Notes: a model not told the origin generated them from the sequence alone. DNA of 64,000 nucleotides from Halovibrio salipaludis (GCF_002286965.1 NZ_NSKD01000001.1:930001-994000), one strand, 5' to 3'. Shown: positions 1 to 9,528, counted from the stretch's first letter. Program-made: numbers and translations.

Positions 1-1
1 C

Positions 2-568
2 GAAGAGGCATCGGACTTCGGGGACCTGCAGTCGGTGATAACGCGGATCGGGGAGCCCTCACTGGTGCTCCTCGACCTCCACATGCCGGGCGCCCACGGT
101 TTCAGCGCACTGCTTTTCCTCACCGCCCACTACCCGGACATCCCGGTGCTGATGATCTCCGCCAACGAGCGCGACGACATCATCCGCCGTGCTGCCGACC
201 ACGGCGCCGCTGGCTTCATCTCCAAGAGTGCCAGCATGGAAGCCATCGGCCAGGCCATCCGGAACGTGGCACGCGGTGACTTCTGCTTCCCGGACGGTGT
301 TGACCTTGCCGTACCCGGCGTCAGCGAGGAGGAATCCGGCGTTGCGGATGCGCTTTCCGAGCTCACCCCGCAACAGTTCCGCGTTGCCACCATGATCAGC
401 CAGGGGCTGCTCAACAAACAGATCGCCTACGAACTCAACGTCACGGAAGCCACGGTCAAGGCCCACGTCACCGAGATATTCCGCAAACTCGGCGTCCACT
501 CCCGCACCCAGGCCGCCCTCAAGCTGGGCCAGCTGGACCTCGCGGACGTCTCCCAGGAAGAATCCTGA
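2..568 (+). CDS. LuxR/NarL-family response regulator, CrbR/ErdR-like (5' truncated)
   Basis: The reading frame is open to the left edge, so the N-terminus is missing. What remains is most of a receiver domain with the phosphoacceptor Asp in LLDLHMPG (codon at 74-76) and the conserved Lys in SKSAS, followed by a LuxR-type helix-turn-helix (about 361-540) with NKQIAYELNVTEATVKAHV. The wording of the receiver resembles CrbR/ErdR/AgmR regulators, which act with a sodium-symporter hybrid kinase to control acetyl-CoA synthetase and acetate use. A kinase of that type lies at 1951-5448, so the two are probably partners; this is inferred from family resemblance and proximity. No acs gene is visible in the window. 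Confidence 0.85.
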   Translation, partial: EEASDFGDLQSVITRIGEPSLVLLDLHMPGAHGFSALLFLTAHYPDIPVLMISANERDDIIRRAADHGAAGFISKSASMEAIGQAIRNVARGDFCFPDGVDLAVPGVSEEESGVADALSELTPQQFRVATMISQGLLNKQIAYELNVTEATVKAHVTEIFRKLGVHSRTQAALKLGQLDLADVSQEES

Positions 569-648
569 CCGATCTGACTGACGGGCAGGTCAATGTGTCT
601 CTTTTAATCTTTGGTATGCTTTTCTGAGTCCAGCAATGAGTCTGTTTT

Positions 649-755
649 CAGGGGGCGGGTGATGCTCGTAGGGAAACTCGGTCGCCATGGATGGCGACCG
701 GTAGCCTACACGGATGTACTTGTGGCGGTTCCCGGAGAGCATCACCCGCCCCCTG
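649..755. repeat. Cruciform-like intergenic element, copy 1 (reverse orientation)
   Basis: Perfect inverted arms at 649-667 and 737-755 (apart from one G-T pair at the outer margin) enclose a core that, read on the minus strand, matches the cores of the copies near 31.9, 35.8 and 39.9 kb. The core contains a strong inner hairpin (gtcgcc-atggat-ggcgac). It lies between the response regulator and the PhaC-like gene, and would account for the spurious N-terminal extension of the latter's open frame. Confidence 0.8.
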
Positions 756-795
756 GGCAGCGAGCTCTCAGTCTTATCGCTACCCGGAGCCGGGA

Positions 796-1932
796 ATGTC
801 AGAAACCATGAATCAACCCCTGACCAGCTTCACCAGAATCACCCGCAATGCCCGCCAGCGCTTCCTCAACCCGGAAACCCTGGTGCAGGCCGAACAGACC
901 CCCTACGAGATCATCCACAGCGACGACCTCGTGAACGTCCGCTACTACCCACCGCTGCGTGAAAACCACATCCCCGTCGGCGACGACGACGCCCCGGTCG
1001 CCGTCCAGCGCGACCCACACAAAGTCCCGCTGGTCCTGGTCGCCCCGCTCGCGGTCAACATGTCCATCTACGACCTGTTCCCCAATCGAAGCCTCGTGCG
1101 CTACCTGCGCGCCAGCGGCTTCGAACTGTACCTGATCGACTGGGGCACCCCCGGCTGGGACCACAACCACTTCGACATCGCCACCTACTTCGCCGACTAC
1201 CTGCCGGAACTGCTCGACGAAGTCCTGAAACACAGTGGCGCCAGCGAAGTCTCCCTCTACGGCTGGAGCTTCGGCGCCCTGTTCAGCTACTGCGCCGCCG
1301 CGCTGGACGACGACAAACGCATCCGCAACCTGGTGCTGGTGGGCAGCCCCTGTGACTACCATGCCAACGGCAGCATCGGTAAGCAGTACCAGCTGATCTC
1401 AAAGTCACTGAGTTTTCTCGAGAACACCCTCGGATTCCGGGTCCACCAGACCAGGCGCCGCTTCTGGCGCTCCCCGGGCTGGGCCAATGCCACCGCCTTC
1501 AAGCTCACATCGCCGATCAGCAGCCTGCGCAACTACCTGGACCTGGTACGCAACCTGCACTCGGAAGAGTACGTGACCCGCAACGCCACCCAGGGTGCCT
1601 TCCTCAACGACATGGTGGCCTACCCCGGCGGCGTCATCCAGGACACCGTGCAGTACCTGTGGGTGGACAACTGCACCGCGCACGGCAATCTCCCCATGCA
1701 CGACGCCGAGCGCACGCTGAAGGACGTGACCGCCGACATCATGCTCGTCTACGGCGACAACGACCCGCTGGTCACCCCCGAATGCAGTCGTGCCCTCGTG
1801 GATCAGGTCTCAAGCCGCGAGATCGAGCAGGCCCTGGTGCCGGGCGGGCACATGGGGATCCTGGCCGGCAGTGCGGCCCCGACGCACATCTGGCCAAAGG
1901 TGGTTGACTGGCTGGCGAAGCGCTCCGACTGA
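796..1932 (+). CDS. PhaC-like alpha/beta hydrolase with serine nucleophile
   Basis: A 378-residue alpha/beta-hydrolase with the length and pattern of class III polyhydroxyalkanoate synthase PhaC (SLVRYLRASGFELYLIDWG precedes the nucleophile elbow). The expected PhaC lipase-like box G-x-C-x-G is instead GWSFG with Ser158; the other likely triad members are Asp321 or Asp323 in YGDNDPLV and His352 in GGHMGI. The start at 796 has a GGAG six bases upstream; the frame stays open to 691, but that part runs over the repeat at 649-755 and is not protein-like. Without the Cys it may be a PHA-related hydrolase or depolymerase rather than a polymerase. No phaE, phaA, phaB or phasin is adjacent. Confidence 0.75.
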   Translation: MSETMNQPLTSFTRITRNARQRFLNPETLVQAEQTPYEIIHSDDLVNVRYYPPLRENHIPVGDDDAPVAVQRDPHKVPLVLVAPLAVNMSIYDLFPNRSLVRYLRASGFELYLIDWGTPGWDHNHFDIATYFADYLPELLDEVLKHSGASEVSLYGWSFGALFSYCAAALDDDKRIRNLVLVGSPCDYHANGSIGKQYQLISKSLSFLENTLGFRVHQTRRRFWRSPGWANATAFKLTSPISSLRNYLDLVRNLHSEEYVTRNATQGAFLNDMVAYPGGVIQDTVQYLWVDNCTAHGNLPMHDAERTLKDVTADIMLVYGDNDPLVTPECSRALVDQVSSREIEQALVPGGHMGILAGSAAPTHIWPKVVDWLAKRSD

Positions 1933-1950
1933 CCCGCAACGCCCGCAGGC

Positions 1951-4900
1951 TCAGTGTCCGGGCCGGCGGCGCAGCAGGCGGCGCAGCGTCAGGCGCAGCG
2001 AGGCCGCATCCACCGGTTTGGCCAGGAAGCGGTAGCCCGCCTCCCGCACGGCGTTGCGGATGGGATCGCTGTCGTCGGCACTGATGATCAGGACCGGCAC
2101 CTTCTCCTCCCAGTTGAGCGTCAGCGCCTGCGCCACCGCCAGGCCGGTCTCCTGGTCCAGGTGATAGTCCGCGATCACCAGGTCCGGCGCCTCGGCCGGG
2201 CGTTTCTGCATGGCTTCGCCAAGGGACTTGGCCGTTGTGACCCGGCAGCCGAACTGGGTCAGAAGGGCCTGTAACCCGGCGAGCAGGTGGGGCTCGTTAT
2301 CAATGCAGATCACCTGCAGACCCGACAGCTGTGGGTCCTCGGTCTGGGGCTGATCCCGGCGGGTCTGCTCCGGGGTGCCGCGCGGGGCGGTCAGCGCGAA
2401 CATCGAGCCCTGCCCCTGGATGGAGCGGCAGTCGATGGGATGCTCCAGCAGGCGGGCGATGCGCATGGCGATCGGCAGTCCCAGACCCAGCCCCTGGACC
2501 TCGCGTGTGGCGTCGGTGTGGAGCCGTTCGAACTCATCAAAGATGCGCTGCTGGTCCGATTCGGCAATGCCCGGCCCCGTATCCCAGACCTGGATACTGA
2601 CCGACTGCGCGCTCTGGCGACAGCCCAGGACCACACGCCCTTCGCGGGTGTAGTTGATGGCATTGCTCAGGAAGTTCTGGATGACACGCCGGAGCAGATG
2701 GGGGTCGGTACGGATCCAGAGCGAGCAGGGTACATAGTCGAGCCGTATGCCCTTGCGCTCGGCGGTCATGCGGAACTCGTTGATGAGCTCCTCCAGGATG
2801 GCGCCCAGCTCCACATTGCGCACTTCCGGTTCCAGGCGCCCGGAATCCAGCCGGGAGATCTCGCGCAGGTGGCTGATCAGGGTCTCCGCGGAGGCCAGCG
2901 CCGAATCAATGTGGCGCAGCTCCGGGGCCGCCTCATTACCCTGCTGGCGCAGCAGGGTGGAGGACAGCAGGCGCGCCGCGTTGATCGGCTGCAGCAGGTC
3001 GTGGCTGGCACCGGCCAGGAAGCGGCTCTTGCTGGCATGCACCTGGTGCAGTTCCCGCTCGATCCGCGCCCTGAGCTCATTCTCGTTCTGCAGGGACTCG
3101 TTGGCGGCGGACAGTTCCCGGGTCCGTTCGGCCACCCGTTCCTCCAGGGTGTCCCGGGCATCCTCGAGTTCCGTCATCACGCGGTGGTATTCGGAGACAT
3201 CGTTGTACGCGGTTACATAGCCGCCGGAGGGGATGGGCTTGCCCCGGATCTCGATGACGCTGCCATCCGGCATATGGCGCTCCAGCCGGTAGGGGCGGCC
3301 TGAACGCAGCATCTCCAGGCGCCGCTCCACGGCCGCATTGATGTTGTTGTCGCGCACGTCCGAGAGCAGGCCGCGGGCGGCGTTGTACTCATAGATCCGG
3401 GCGATGGGGCAGCCCACGTAGAGAAGCCGTGGCGGATAGTTGAACAGGTTCTCGTACTGGCTGTTCCAGGCCACCAGCTCCAGGTTGCGGTCCACCACGC
3501 TGATCCCCTGGGGGACGTTCTCCAGTGTGGTCTGCAGAAGGTGGCGCGAGAACTGGAGCTGTTCCGAGGTGCCGCCCATCAGGTCCACGATGTCCTCCAT
3601 CTGCAGGGGCGTCTGGCGCTCAAGCAGCCGGATGGCGCGGTGGGCGGAGGCCGCCCCGATGACGGACCCCAGCTTGGACTCCGTCACCCGCACGGTGTAG
3701 CGCGTGGCCTTGTCGAAGGGCAGCAGGCGCTGCTCCTGGCTCTGCTCCAGCTCCGCCCAGAGCCGGTCGGACTCCTCCTGGCCAAGGACGGGGCGGATCA
3801 GGCCGTGCAGCTGGTGCAGGGTGATCTCGGTGGCGGCCAGGTCCTCGTCACTGAGACCGTGGCCAGGCATGGGGTCGATGAAGGCCAGGGCCTGGCGTTC
3901 ATCCAGGGCCGTGGCCCTGGAAACCCGGGAGACCAGGGTCATGACCAGGATGTTGAGGCCCAGACTCCAGATCACGCCATGGGTCAGGGGATCGAGGAAG
4001 TTCCCGAGACCCAGGAGGTTCTGCGGTTGCAGCCACCCCAGCCCCAGGGGCCCCTGGGTCAGCCAGCCATTGTCCGACTGGATGAGGACCGGCAGCAGCA
4101 GGGTATAGAGCCAGGTCAGCGTACCCGTGAGCAGGCCGAGCAGGACACCGTTGCGGTGGGCGCCGCGCCAGTAGAGCCCCGCCACCAGCGCCGGCATGAG
4201 CTGGGCGCAGGAGGTGAAGGCCAGCAGGCCCATATAGGACAGCCCCTCGGTGAAACGCGCCGCCTGCTCCAGTATCCACCCCAGCAGCAGGATGCCCAGG
4301 ATCGAGGCCTGGCGCACCTGGCGCAGCACCGCGCCCAGGTCACTGCGCGGCCGGTCCAGGCGCTCCCGTATGCGCAGGTAAACCGGCATGAAGAGCTCGT
4401 TGGAGATCATCAGCGACAGGGCGATGGTGGCCACCAGCACCATGGCGGTGGCGGCGGACATGGCGCCGACAAAGGCCACGGCGGTCAGCCAGGAGTGGCC
4501 GGTGATCGCCGGCAGGGCCAGCACATAGCTGTCGCCGGGAATGGCCATGCCGGCCAGGTGATGGCGGGCCGCCTCCACCAGGGGCAGCACCATAATGGCG
4601 AACAGGGCCAGATAGAGCGGGAACATCCAGCGGGCGCAGCGGGCCGAGGCCTCGTCATGGTATTCCACCACCAGGACATGGAACTGGCGTGGCAGGCAGA
4701 CGATGGCGAGGGCGCTCACCAGGAGCTGGGTGTAGAAACCGGCATCACCGAAGGTGGAGAAGGAGAACGGCGACGCCTCGCCCAGAGGCTGCATATCGGT
4801 CTCACCGGCCAGCAGCCAGATCGCGAAGCCGCCCAGCAGGATAAAGGCCAGCAGCTTGACCGCGGACTCCGCCGCCACCACGGCCAGAAGGCCCCGGTGG

Positions 4901-5448
4901 CGGTTGGCGCCATCAATGATGCGGGTCCCGAAAGTGATCGCGAACCAGGCCAGGAAAAGGGCGGCGAAGAAACTGACGTTGTTGCCCAGGGCGAAGGGCA
5001 TCTGCCAGTCGGAGATGTTCGCCGAGCTCCAGGCCAGGGCGATACCACGCAGCTGCAGGGCAATGTAGGGCAGGGTGCCGATCAGTGCGACCAGGGTCAC
5101 CAGCGCCGCCAGCTTCTGGTCCTTGCCGAAGCGTGACCCGATGAAATCCGCGATGGAGGTCACCCGGTTGCGGCTGCCGGCCAGCAGAAGCCGCCGGATG
5201 AAGGGCCAGGCGAAGACGAACATCAGGATGGGGCCGAGATAGATCGGCAGGAAGGTCCAGCCACTGTCCGCCGCGTTGCCCACGGCACCGAGGAAGGTCC
5301 AGGAACTGCAGTAGACGCCCAGCGACATCCCGTAGAGCAGGCCCCGCATGCGCTTCGGCCAGCCACCGGAGCGCTCGGCCAGCCAGGCCAGGGCCACAAG
5401 GATCAGTGCGTACAGTCCGCCGAAAAGAATCAGCTCGTTACTTGCCAT
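1951..5448 (-). CDS. Sodium:solute symporter hybrid histidine kinase (CrbS/MxtR-like)
   Basis: A 1165-residue inner-membrane sensor. Residues about 1-500 are an SLC5/SSS symporter-like domain with roughly 13 membrane segments. Then come a PAS domain (about 635-750), a coiled coil (about 755-805), HisKA with the phosphorylated His816 in ASHDLLQP, a HATPase with NFLSNAINYT and DTGPGIA, and a C-terminal receiver with Asp1094 in VIADYHLD. This order is that of CrbS/MxtR, which with a LuxR-type regulator controls acetate scavenging; the truncated regulator at the left edge is the likely partner. The gene is convergent with the PhaC-like gene 18 bp away. Confidence 0.9.
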   Translation of the reverse strand: MASNELILFGGLYALILVALAWLAERSGGWPKRMRGLLYGMSLGVYCSSWTFLGAVGNAADSGWTFLPIYLGPILMFVFAWPFIRRLLLAGSRNRVTSIADFIGSRFGKDQKLAALVTLVALIGTLPYIALQLRGIALAWSSANISDWQMPFALGNNVSFFAALFLAWFAITFGTRIIDGANRHRGLLAVVAAESAVKLLAFILLGGFAIWLLAGETDMQPLGEASPFSFSTFGDAGFYTQLLVSALAIVCLPRQFHVLVVEYHDEASARCARWMFPLYLALFAIMVLPLVEAARHHLAGMAIPGDSYVLALPAITGHSWLTAVAFVGAMSAATAMVLVATIALSLMISNELFMPVYLRIRERLDRPRSDLGAVLRQVRQASILGILLLGWILEQAARFTEGLSYMGLLAFTSCAQLMPALVAGLYWRGAHRNGVLLGLLTGTLTWLYTLLLPVLIQSDNGWLTQGPLGLGWLQPQNLLGLGNFLDPLTHGVIWSLGLNILVMTLVSRVSRATALDERQALAFIDPMPGHGLSDEDLAATEITLHQLHGLIRPVLGQEESDRLWAELEQSQEQRLLPFDKATRYTVRVTESKLGSVIGAASAHRAIRLLERQTPLQMEDIVDLMGGTSEQLQFSRHLLQTTLENVPQGISVVDRNLELVAWNSQYENLFNYPPRLLYVGCPIARIYEYNAARGLLSDVRDNNINAAVERRLEMLRSGRPYRLERHMPDGSVIEIRGKPIPSGGYVTAYNDVSEYHRVMTELEDARDTLEERVAERTRELSAANESLQNENELRARIERELHQVHASKSRFLAGASHDLLQPINAARLLSSTLLRQQGNEAAPELRHIDSALASAETLISHLREISRLDSGRLEPEVRNVELGAILEELINEFRMTAERKGIRLDYVPCSLWIRTDPHLLRRVIQNFLSNAINYTREGRVVLGCRQSAQSVSIQVWDTGPGIAESDQQRIFDEFERLHTDATREVQGLGLGLPIAMRIARLLEHPIDCRSIQGQGSMFALTAPRGTPEQTRRDQPQTEDPQLSGLQVICIDNEPHLLAGLQALLTQFGCRVTTAKSLGEAMQKRPAEAPDLVIADYHLDQETGLAVAQALTLNWEEKVPVLIISADDSDPIRNAVREAGYRFLAKPVDAASLRLTLRRLLRRRPGH

Positions 5449-5480
5449 GGTCTCCCTGGGTCAGAACGGACAGACCGACA

Positions 5481-6338
5481 CTATGGCACAGGATGCGCCA
5501 CCATGCTGGCGTAACCCTCCCTGAACGTGGGGAACAGGAAGCGGTACCCCGCCTCCTGCAACCGGCTGCTGTCCACCCGCTTGGATCCGACACGGCTGTC
5601 GCGCCGGGCATCGGGCTGGACAGGGTCACAGCGCATGGTCTCCCGCACCCAGGCAACCACGTCGCCCAGCCGGGCCGGTTCGCAGTCACTGGCCAGGTAG
5701 CAGTCCGCGAGGTCGTCGCCCTCCAGCGTCCGGTTGACCAGGTGGCAGAGCGCGCCCACCGCGTCGTCCTCGTGGATGCGGTTGGTATAGCCGCTGTCCG
5801 GTTCGGGAGCGATGCTGCCATCGCGCATGCGCGAGAGCATGCCGTCCCGGTCGTTGCCGTAGATGCCGGCAAAGCGCACCACCGTGCCGGGGATCGCGCT
5901 CTCTCCGAGGCGCCGTTCAGCAGCGAGCAGGGCGGTGCCGTTGTAGCGCGGCGGCTCCGTGGGGCTGGTTTCATCCACCCACTCCCCGTTGTGCTGGCCG
6001 TAGACCGCGGTGGAGGAGATGAAGAACACCCGCCGTGGTGGCTCTGCCGCGGTTTCCAGAACGGCCATTAGATTGCTGGTGCCCTGAACGAAGGTCCGGT
6101 GGTAGCCCGTCTCATCGTACTGGTCCGGTGTCAGGCAGATGATGGCGATGTCGACCTGCGGCACCCGTTCGCCCAGGCTGTCCGGGTCCAGAAGATCCCC
6201 TTGGATGGGCGTCAGGGGCAGGGGTACACGGCTGGCCTGACGCCTCAGGCCGAACACCTGGTGATGCTCGGCAAGGGCGGCGCCGATGCGCTGGCCGAGC
6301 CGGCCGCAGCCGGCCATGAGGATACGTGCATCGCGCAT
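5481..6338 (-). CDS. SDR-family NAD(P)-dependent epimerase/dehydratase-like protein
   Basis: An extended-SDR Rossmann protein of 285 residues starting with ILMAGCGRLGQRIGAAL, the nucleotide-binding glycine motif. FFISSTAVYG marks the usual Ser/Thr position, but the expected YxxxK is not intact (YNGTAL), so catalysis is uncertain. The Met at 6338 is preferred to the upstream Met at 6356 because a GGAGA lies just before it. The gene is divergent from oxyR, with under 70 bp shared between them. It resembles the YeeZ-like group of atypical SDRs; substrate unknown. Confidence 0.8.
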   Translation of the reverse strand: MRDARILMAGCGRLGQRIGAALAEHHQVFGLRRQASRVPLPLTPIQGDLLDPDSLGERVPQVDIAIICLTPDQYDETGYHRTFVQGTSNLMAVLETAAEPPRRVFFISSTAVYGQHNGEWVDETSPTEPPRYNGTALLAAERRLGESAIPGTVVRFAGIYGNDRDGMLSRMRDGSIAPEPDSGYTNRIHEDDAVGALCHLVNRTLEGDDLADCYLASDCEPARLGDVVAWVRETMRCDPVQPDARRDSRVGSKRVDSSRLQEAGYRFLFPTFREGYASMVAHPVP

Positions 6339-6405
6339 TGCGCTGTCTCCGCTCATTTCTTATGCTGCAATAGAAAAATTTAATCATCACCGGCCGGGAG
6401 TGGCC

Positions 6406-7371
6406 ATGACCCTTACCGAACTCCGCTACATTGTCACCCTCGCGCGGGAAAAGCACTTCGGCCACGCGGCGGAACGCTGCCACGTCAGCCAGCCTACACT
6501 CAGCGTGGCTGTTAGAAAACTCGAGGATGAGCTGGGTATTGCGCTTTTCGAGCGCAGCAAGAACAGCATCCAGGTCACCGAGATCGGCCAGCGCATTGTG
6601 GAGCAGGCCCAGCGCGTTCTGGATCAGGCCGGTGTGATCCATGATCTGGCCGAGGACGGCAAGAACCAGCTCAGTTCGCCGCTCAAGGTCGGTGCCATCT
6701 ACACCATCGGCCCCTACCTGTTCCCCCAGCTTATGCCGAGCCTGCGGGAAGAAGCCCCGGAGATGTCCCTTTTCATTGAGGAAGGCTATACCGGGGACCT
6801 GCGCCGTAAGCTCCGCCATTCGGAGCTGGATGCCATCATTGTGGCGCTGCCGTTCGAGGAACCGGAGGTGGTCACCCTGCCCCTCTATGATGAACCATTC
6901 GTTGTGCTGATGCCTGCGGATCACCCGCTGGCGGAATACGAGCACATCAACAGCGGGCAGCTTGCGGACCAGCCCCTGCTGCTGCTTGGCCCCGGTCACT
7001 GCTTCCGGGATCAGGTGCTGGAGTCCGTCCCGGAGCTGATCGACACCATCAACCAGCGCCGCGAGACCGCCGGCGGTGTGGTGACCGAGGGCAGCTCCCT
7101 GGAGACCATCCGCCACATGGTGGCCTCCGGTCTGGGGATCACGGTGCTGCCGCTGTCGGCGGCCACCGCCATGAACTATCAGCCGGAACTGCTGGCCGTG
7201 CGGCCCTTCGTGGATCCGGTGCCGTCGCGGACCGTGGCGCTGGCCTGGCGGGTGACCTTCCCGCGGCCCAAGGCGATCGATGCACTGGCCCACGCCGTGG
7301 CCCAGTGCCGTGACAGCAGCACCACCCAGGCGGCCTGTGGGCTGAGCCTGCGCGCACCCACCCGGGGCTGA
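6406..7371 (+). CDS. oxyR: Hydrogen-peroxide regulator OxyR (LysR family), resolving cysteine absent
   Basis: A LysR-type regulator of 321 residues. The N-terminal winged helix is typical of OxyR (MTLTELRYIVTLAREKHFG), and the effector domain carries GHCFRDQ with the peroxidatic Cys199 at exactly the E. coli number. The resolving Cys208 of the family is Val208 here (codon at 7027-7029). The only other cysteines visible are one in the DNA-binding domain and two near the C-terminus. A GGGAG precedes the start at 6406; the frame is open further upstream, but that part overlaps the divergent SDR gene. It is followed 2 bp later by recG, an arrangement found in other gammaproteobacteria, and probably forms an operon with it. 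Confidence 0.93.
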   Translation: MTLTELRYIVTLAREKHFGHAAERCHVSQPTLSVAVRKLEDELGIALFERSKNSIQVTEIGQRIVEQAQRVLDQAGVIHDLAEDGKNQLSSPLKVGAIYTIGPYLFPQLMPSLREEAPEMSLFIEEGYTGDLRRKLRHSELDAIIVALPFEEPEVVTLPLYDEPFVVLMPADHPLAEYEHINSGQLADQPLLLLGPGHCFRDQVLESVPELIDTINQRRETAGGVVTEGSSLETIRHMVASGLGITVLPLSAATAMNYQPELLAVRPFVDPVPSRTVALAWRVTFPRPKAIDALAHAVAQCRDSSTTQAACGLSLRAPTRG

Positions 7372-7373
7372 TC

Positions 7374-9452
7374 ATGGCGGATCCGGCCACAGTGGATGTG
7401 ACCGTGCTCAAGGGGGTTGGCGGTAAACTGGCCGCCACCCTTGAGCGTCTGGGGATCACCAGCCTTCAGGACCTGCTGTTCCACCTGCCCCTGCGCTACG
7501 AGGACCGCACCCGGGTTCTGCCCATGGGCCAGCTCCGGGTGGGGGATTCCGGGGTGGTGGAAGGCGAGGTGGTGAGCGCGGACGTGGTCCAGGGGCGGCG
7601 CCGCAGCCTCCAGGTGACCCTCCGTGACCGCAGCGGTTTCGTGGCCCTGCGTTTTTTCCATTTCAGTGCCGCCCAGCAGCGCCAGTTCGCCCCGGGCACC
7701 CGCGTGCGCTGCTTCGGTGAGATCCGGCCCGGGCGGGCCGGGCTCGAGATCTACCACCCGGAATACCAGACCAACCCGGGGCCGTTGCCCACCGGCGACG
7801 AGGCCACGCTCACCCCCGTCTACCCGCTCACCGAGGGCATCCAGCAGCCACGGCTGCGGCGCCTGTGCGAGCAGGCGGTGGCCATGCTGGAACGCCACCC
7901 GGTGCGCGAATGGTTGCCGGAATCCGTGCTCGGCGAGTACCAGCTGCCGGAGATCAACCAGGCCCTGCGGATGCTGCACCAGCCGCCGGCGAGTGCGGAC
8001 CTGGCCGCCCTGATGGAGCAGCGCCACCCGGCCCGTGACCGCCTGGTGATGGAGGAGCTGCTGGCCCATCACCTGAGCCTCCTCAAGCTCCGCGCCCAGG
8101 TTCAGTCCTGGAAAGCTCTGGCGCTCAACACCGGTGATGGCCGCCTGGTCTCCGGGTTCCTCGAGGCCTTGCCATTCGAGCTCACCGGCGCGCAGCGGCG
8201 CGTGACCGAAGAGGTCAGCCACGACCTGGCCCAGCCGGTGCCCATGCTGCGCCTGGTCCAGGGCGATGTGGGCTCGGGCAAGACGGTGGTGGCCGCCGTG
8301 GCCGCGCTGCAGGCCATCGAAGCCGGCGCCCAGGTGGCGTTGATGGCGCCCACCGAAATCCTGGCTGAACAGCATTACCTGAGCTTCCGTGAGTGGCTGG
8401 CGCCGTTGGGGATCGAGCCGGGCTGGCTCTCGGGTAAGAGCCGCTCGAAACAGAAACAGACTGTCCTGGCGCAGCTGGCCAGTGGCGAGTGCCCGCTGGT
8501 GATCGGCACCCACGCGCTCTTCCAGGAAGAGGTGGTGTTCAACCGGCTGGCGCTGGCGATCATCGACGAACAGCACCGCTTCGGCGTTCACCAGCGCCTG
8601 GCCCTGAGGGAGAAGGGCGCCAATGCGGAGACGGTACCCCACCAGCTGATCATGACCGCCACCCCCATTCCCCGCACCCTGGCCATGAGCGCCTACGCGG
8701 ATCTGGACACGTCCGTGATTGATGAACTGCCGCCGGGTCGCCAGCCCATCGAGACCATCGCCCTGCCGGACTCGCGCCGGGGCGATGTGGTGGAGCGGGT
8801 ACGCACGGCCTGCGCCGAGGGCCGCCAGGCGTACTGGGTCTGCACCCTGATCGAGGAATCCGAGGCCCTGCAGTGCCAGGCTGCCGAAGACACCGCGCAG
8901 CAGCTCCAGGCGGAGCTGTCGGAGCTGACCGTGGGGCTGGTGCACGGGCGCATGAAGGCGGCGGAGAAAGCGGAGGTGATGGAGGCCTTCAAGGAAGGGC
9001 GGATCGACCTTCTGGTGGCCACCACCGTGATCGAGGTGGGCGTGGATGTGCCCGAGGCCACGCTCATCATCATCGAGAACCCGGAGCGTCTGGGCCTGGC
9101 CCAGCTCCACCAGCTGCGTGGCCGCGTCGGGCGGGGGGAGCGGGCAAGCTACTGCGTCCTGCTCTATCACCCGCCGTTGTCGGACACCGCCAAGTCCCGC
9201 CTGCAGGCCCTGCGCGAGACCCAGGACGGCTTTGCCATCGCCCAGCGCGACCTGGAAATCCGCGGTCCGGGTGAGGTGCTGGGCACTCGCCAGACCGGAC
9301 TGATGGGGTTCCGTCTCGCGGACTGGGAGCAGGATGCTGGCTGGCTCGAGGAAGTGCACCGGATCGGACCCCGATTGCTGTCGGAACCGGAACGGGTGGA
9401 TGCACTGATTGATCGATGGCTGGGGGAGCGTATCCGGTACGGGGATGTCTGA
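7374..9452 (+). CDS. recG: ATP-dependent DNA helicase RecG
   Basis: A 692-residue superfamily-2 helicase, the normal length for RecG, which reverses stalled replication forks and migrates branched DNA. The N-terminal wedge/OB region (about 1-180) begins with a helix-hairpin-helix-like stretch (LKGVGGKLAATLERLGI). Helicase motifs follow: Walker A GDVGSGKT (about 297), motif II DEQHRFG (about 397), TATPIPRT, and motif VI QLRGRVGRG. No broken motif was seen. The ATG is 2 bp after the oxyR stop, so translation is probably coupled. Confidence 0.97.
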   Translation: MADPATVDVTVLKGVGGKLAATLERLGITSLQDLLFHLPLRYEDRTRVLPMGQLRVGDSGVVEGEVVSADVVQGRRRSLQVTLRDRSGFVALRFFHFSAAQQRQFAPGTRVRCFGEIRPGRAGLEIYHPEYQTNPGPLPTGDEATLTPVYPLTEGIQQPRLRRLCEQAVAMLERHPVREWLPESVLGEYQLPEINQALRMLHQPPASADLAALMEQRHPARDRLVMEELLAHHLSLLKLRAQVQSWKALALNTGDGRLVSGFLEALPFELTGAQRRVTEEVSHDLAQPVPMLRLVQGDVGSGKTVVAAVAALQAIEAGAQVALMAPTEILAEQHYLSFREWLAPLGIEPGWLSGKSRSKQKQTVLAQLASGECPLVIGTHALFQEEVVFNRLALAIIDEQHRFGVHQRLALREKGANAETVPHQLIMTATPIPRTLAMSAYADLDTSVIDELPPGRQPIETIALPDSRRGDVVERVRTACAEGRQAYWVCTLIEESEALQCQAAEDTAQQLQAELSELTVGLVHGRMKAAEKAEVMEAFKEGRIDLLVATTVIEVGVDVPEATLIIIENPERLGLAQLHQLRGRVGRGERASYCVLLYHPPLSDTAKSRLQALRETQDGFAIAQRDLEIRGPGEVLGTRQTGLMGFRLADWEQDAGWLEEVHRIGPRLLSEPERVDALIDRWLGERIRYGDV

Positions 9453-9528
9453 GGTATCCTTCCGGAACGGATATAGAAAGCAGTAATCCCGGCCCCTGAA
9501 AAACGCTTGATATGGACAGGACGTACCG

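Noticed and set aside
649-755. Cruciform elements as integron attC sites or MITEs with fixed terminal repeats
   Set aside because: No integrase, gene cassette or target-site duplication is visible, and outer arms differ between copies, unlike conserved terminal repeats. Left as an unclassified family.
3541-5136. Long plus-strand frame across the hybrid kinase gene
   Set aside because: It is antisense to a complete kinase and its translation is low-complexity Gln/Gly/His-rich.
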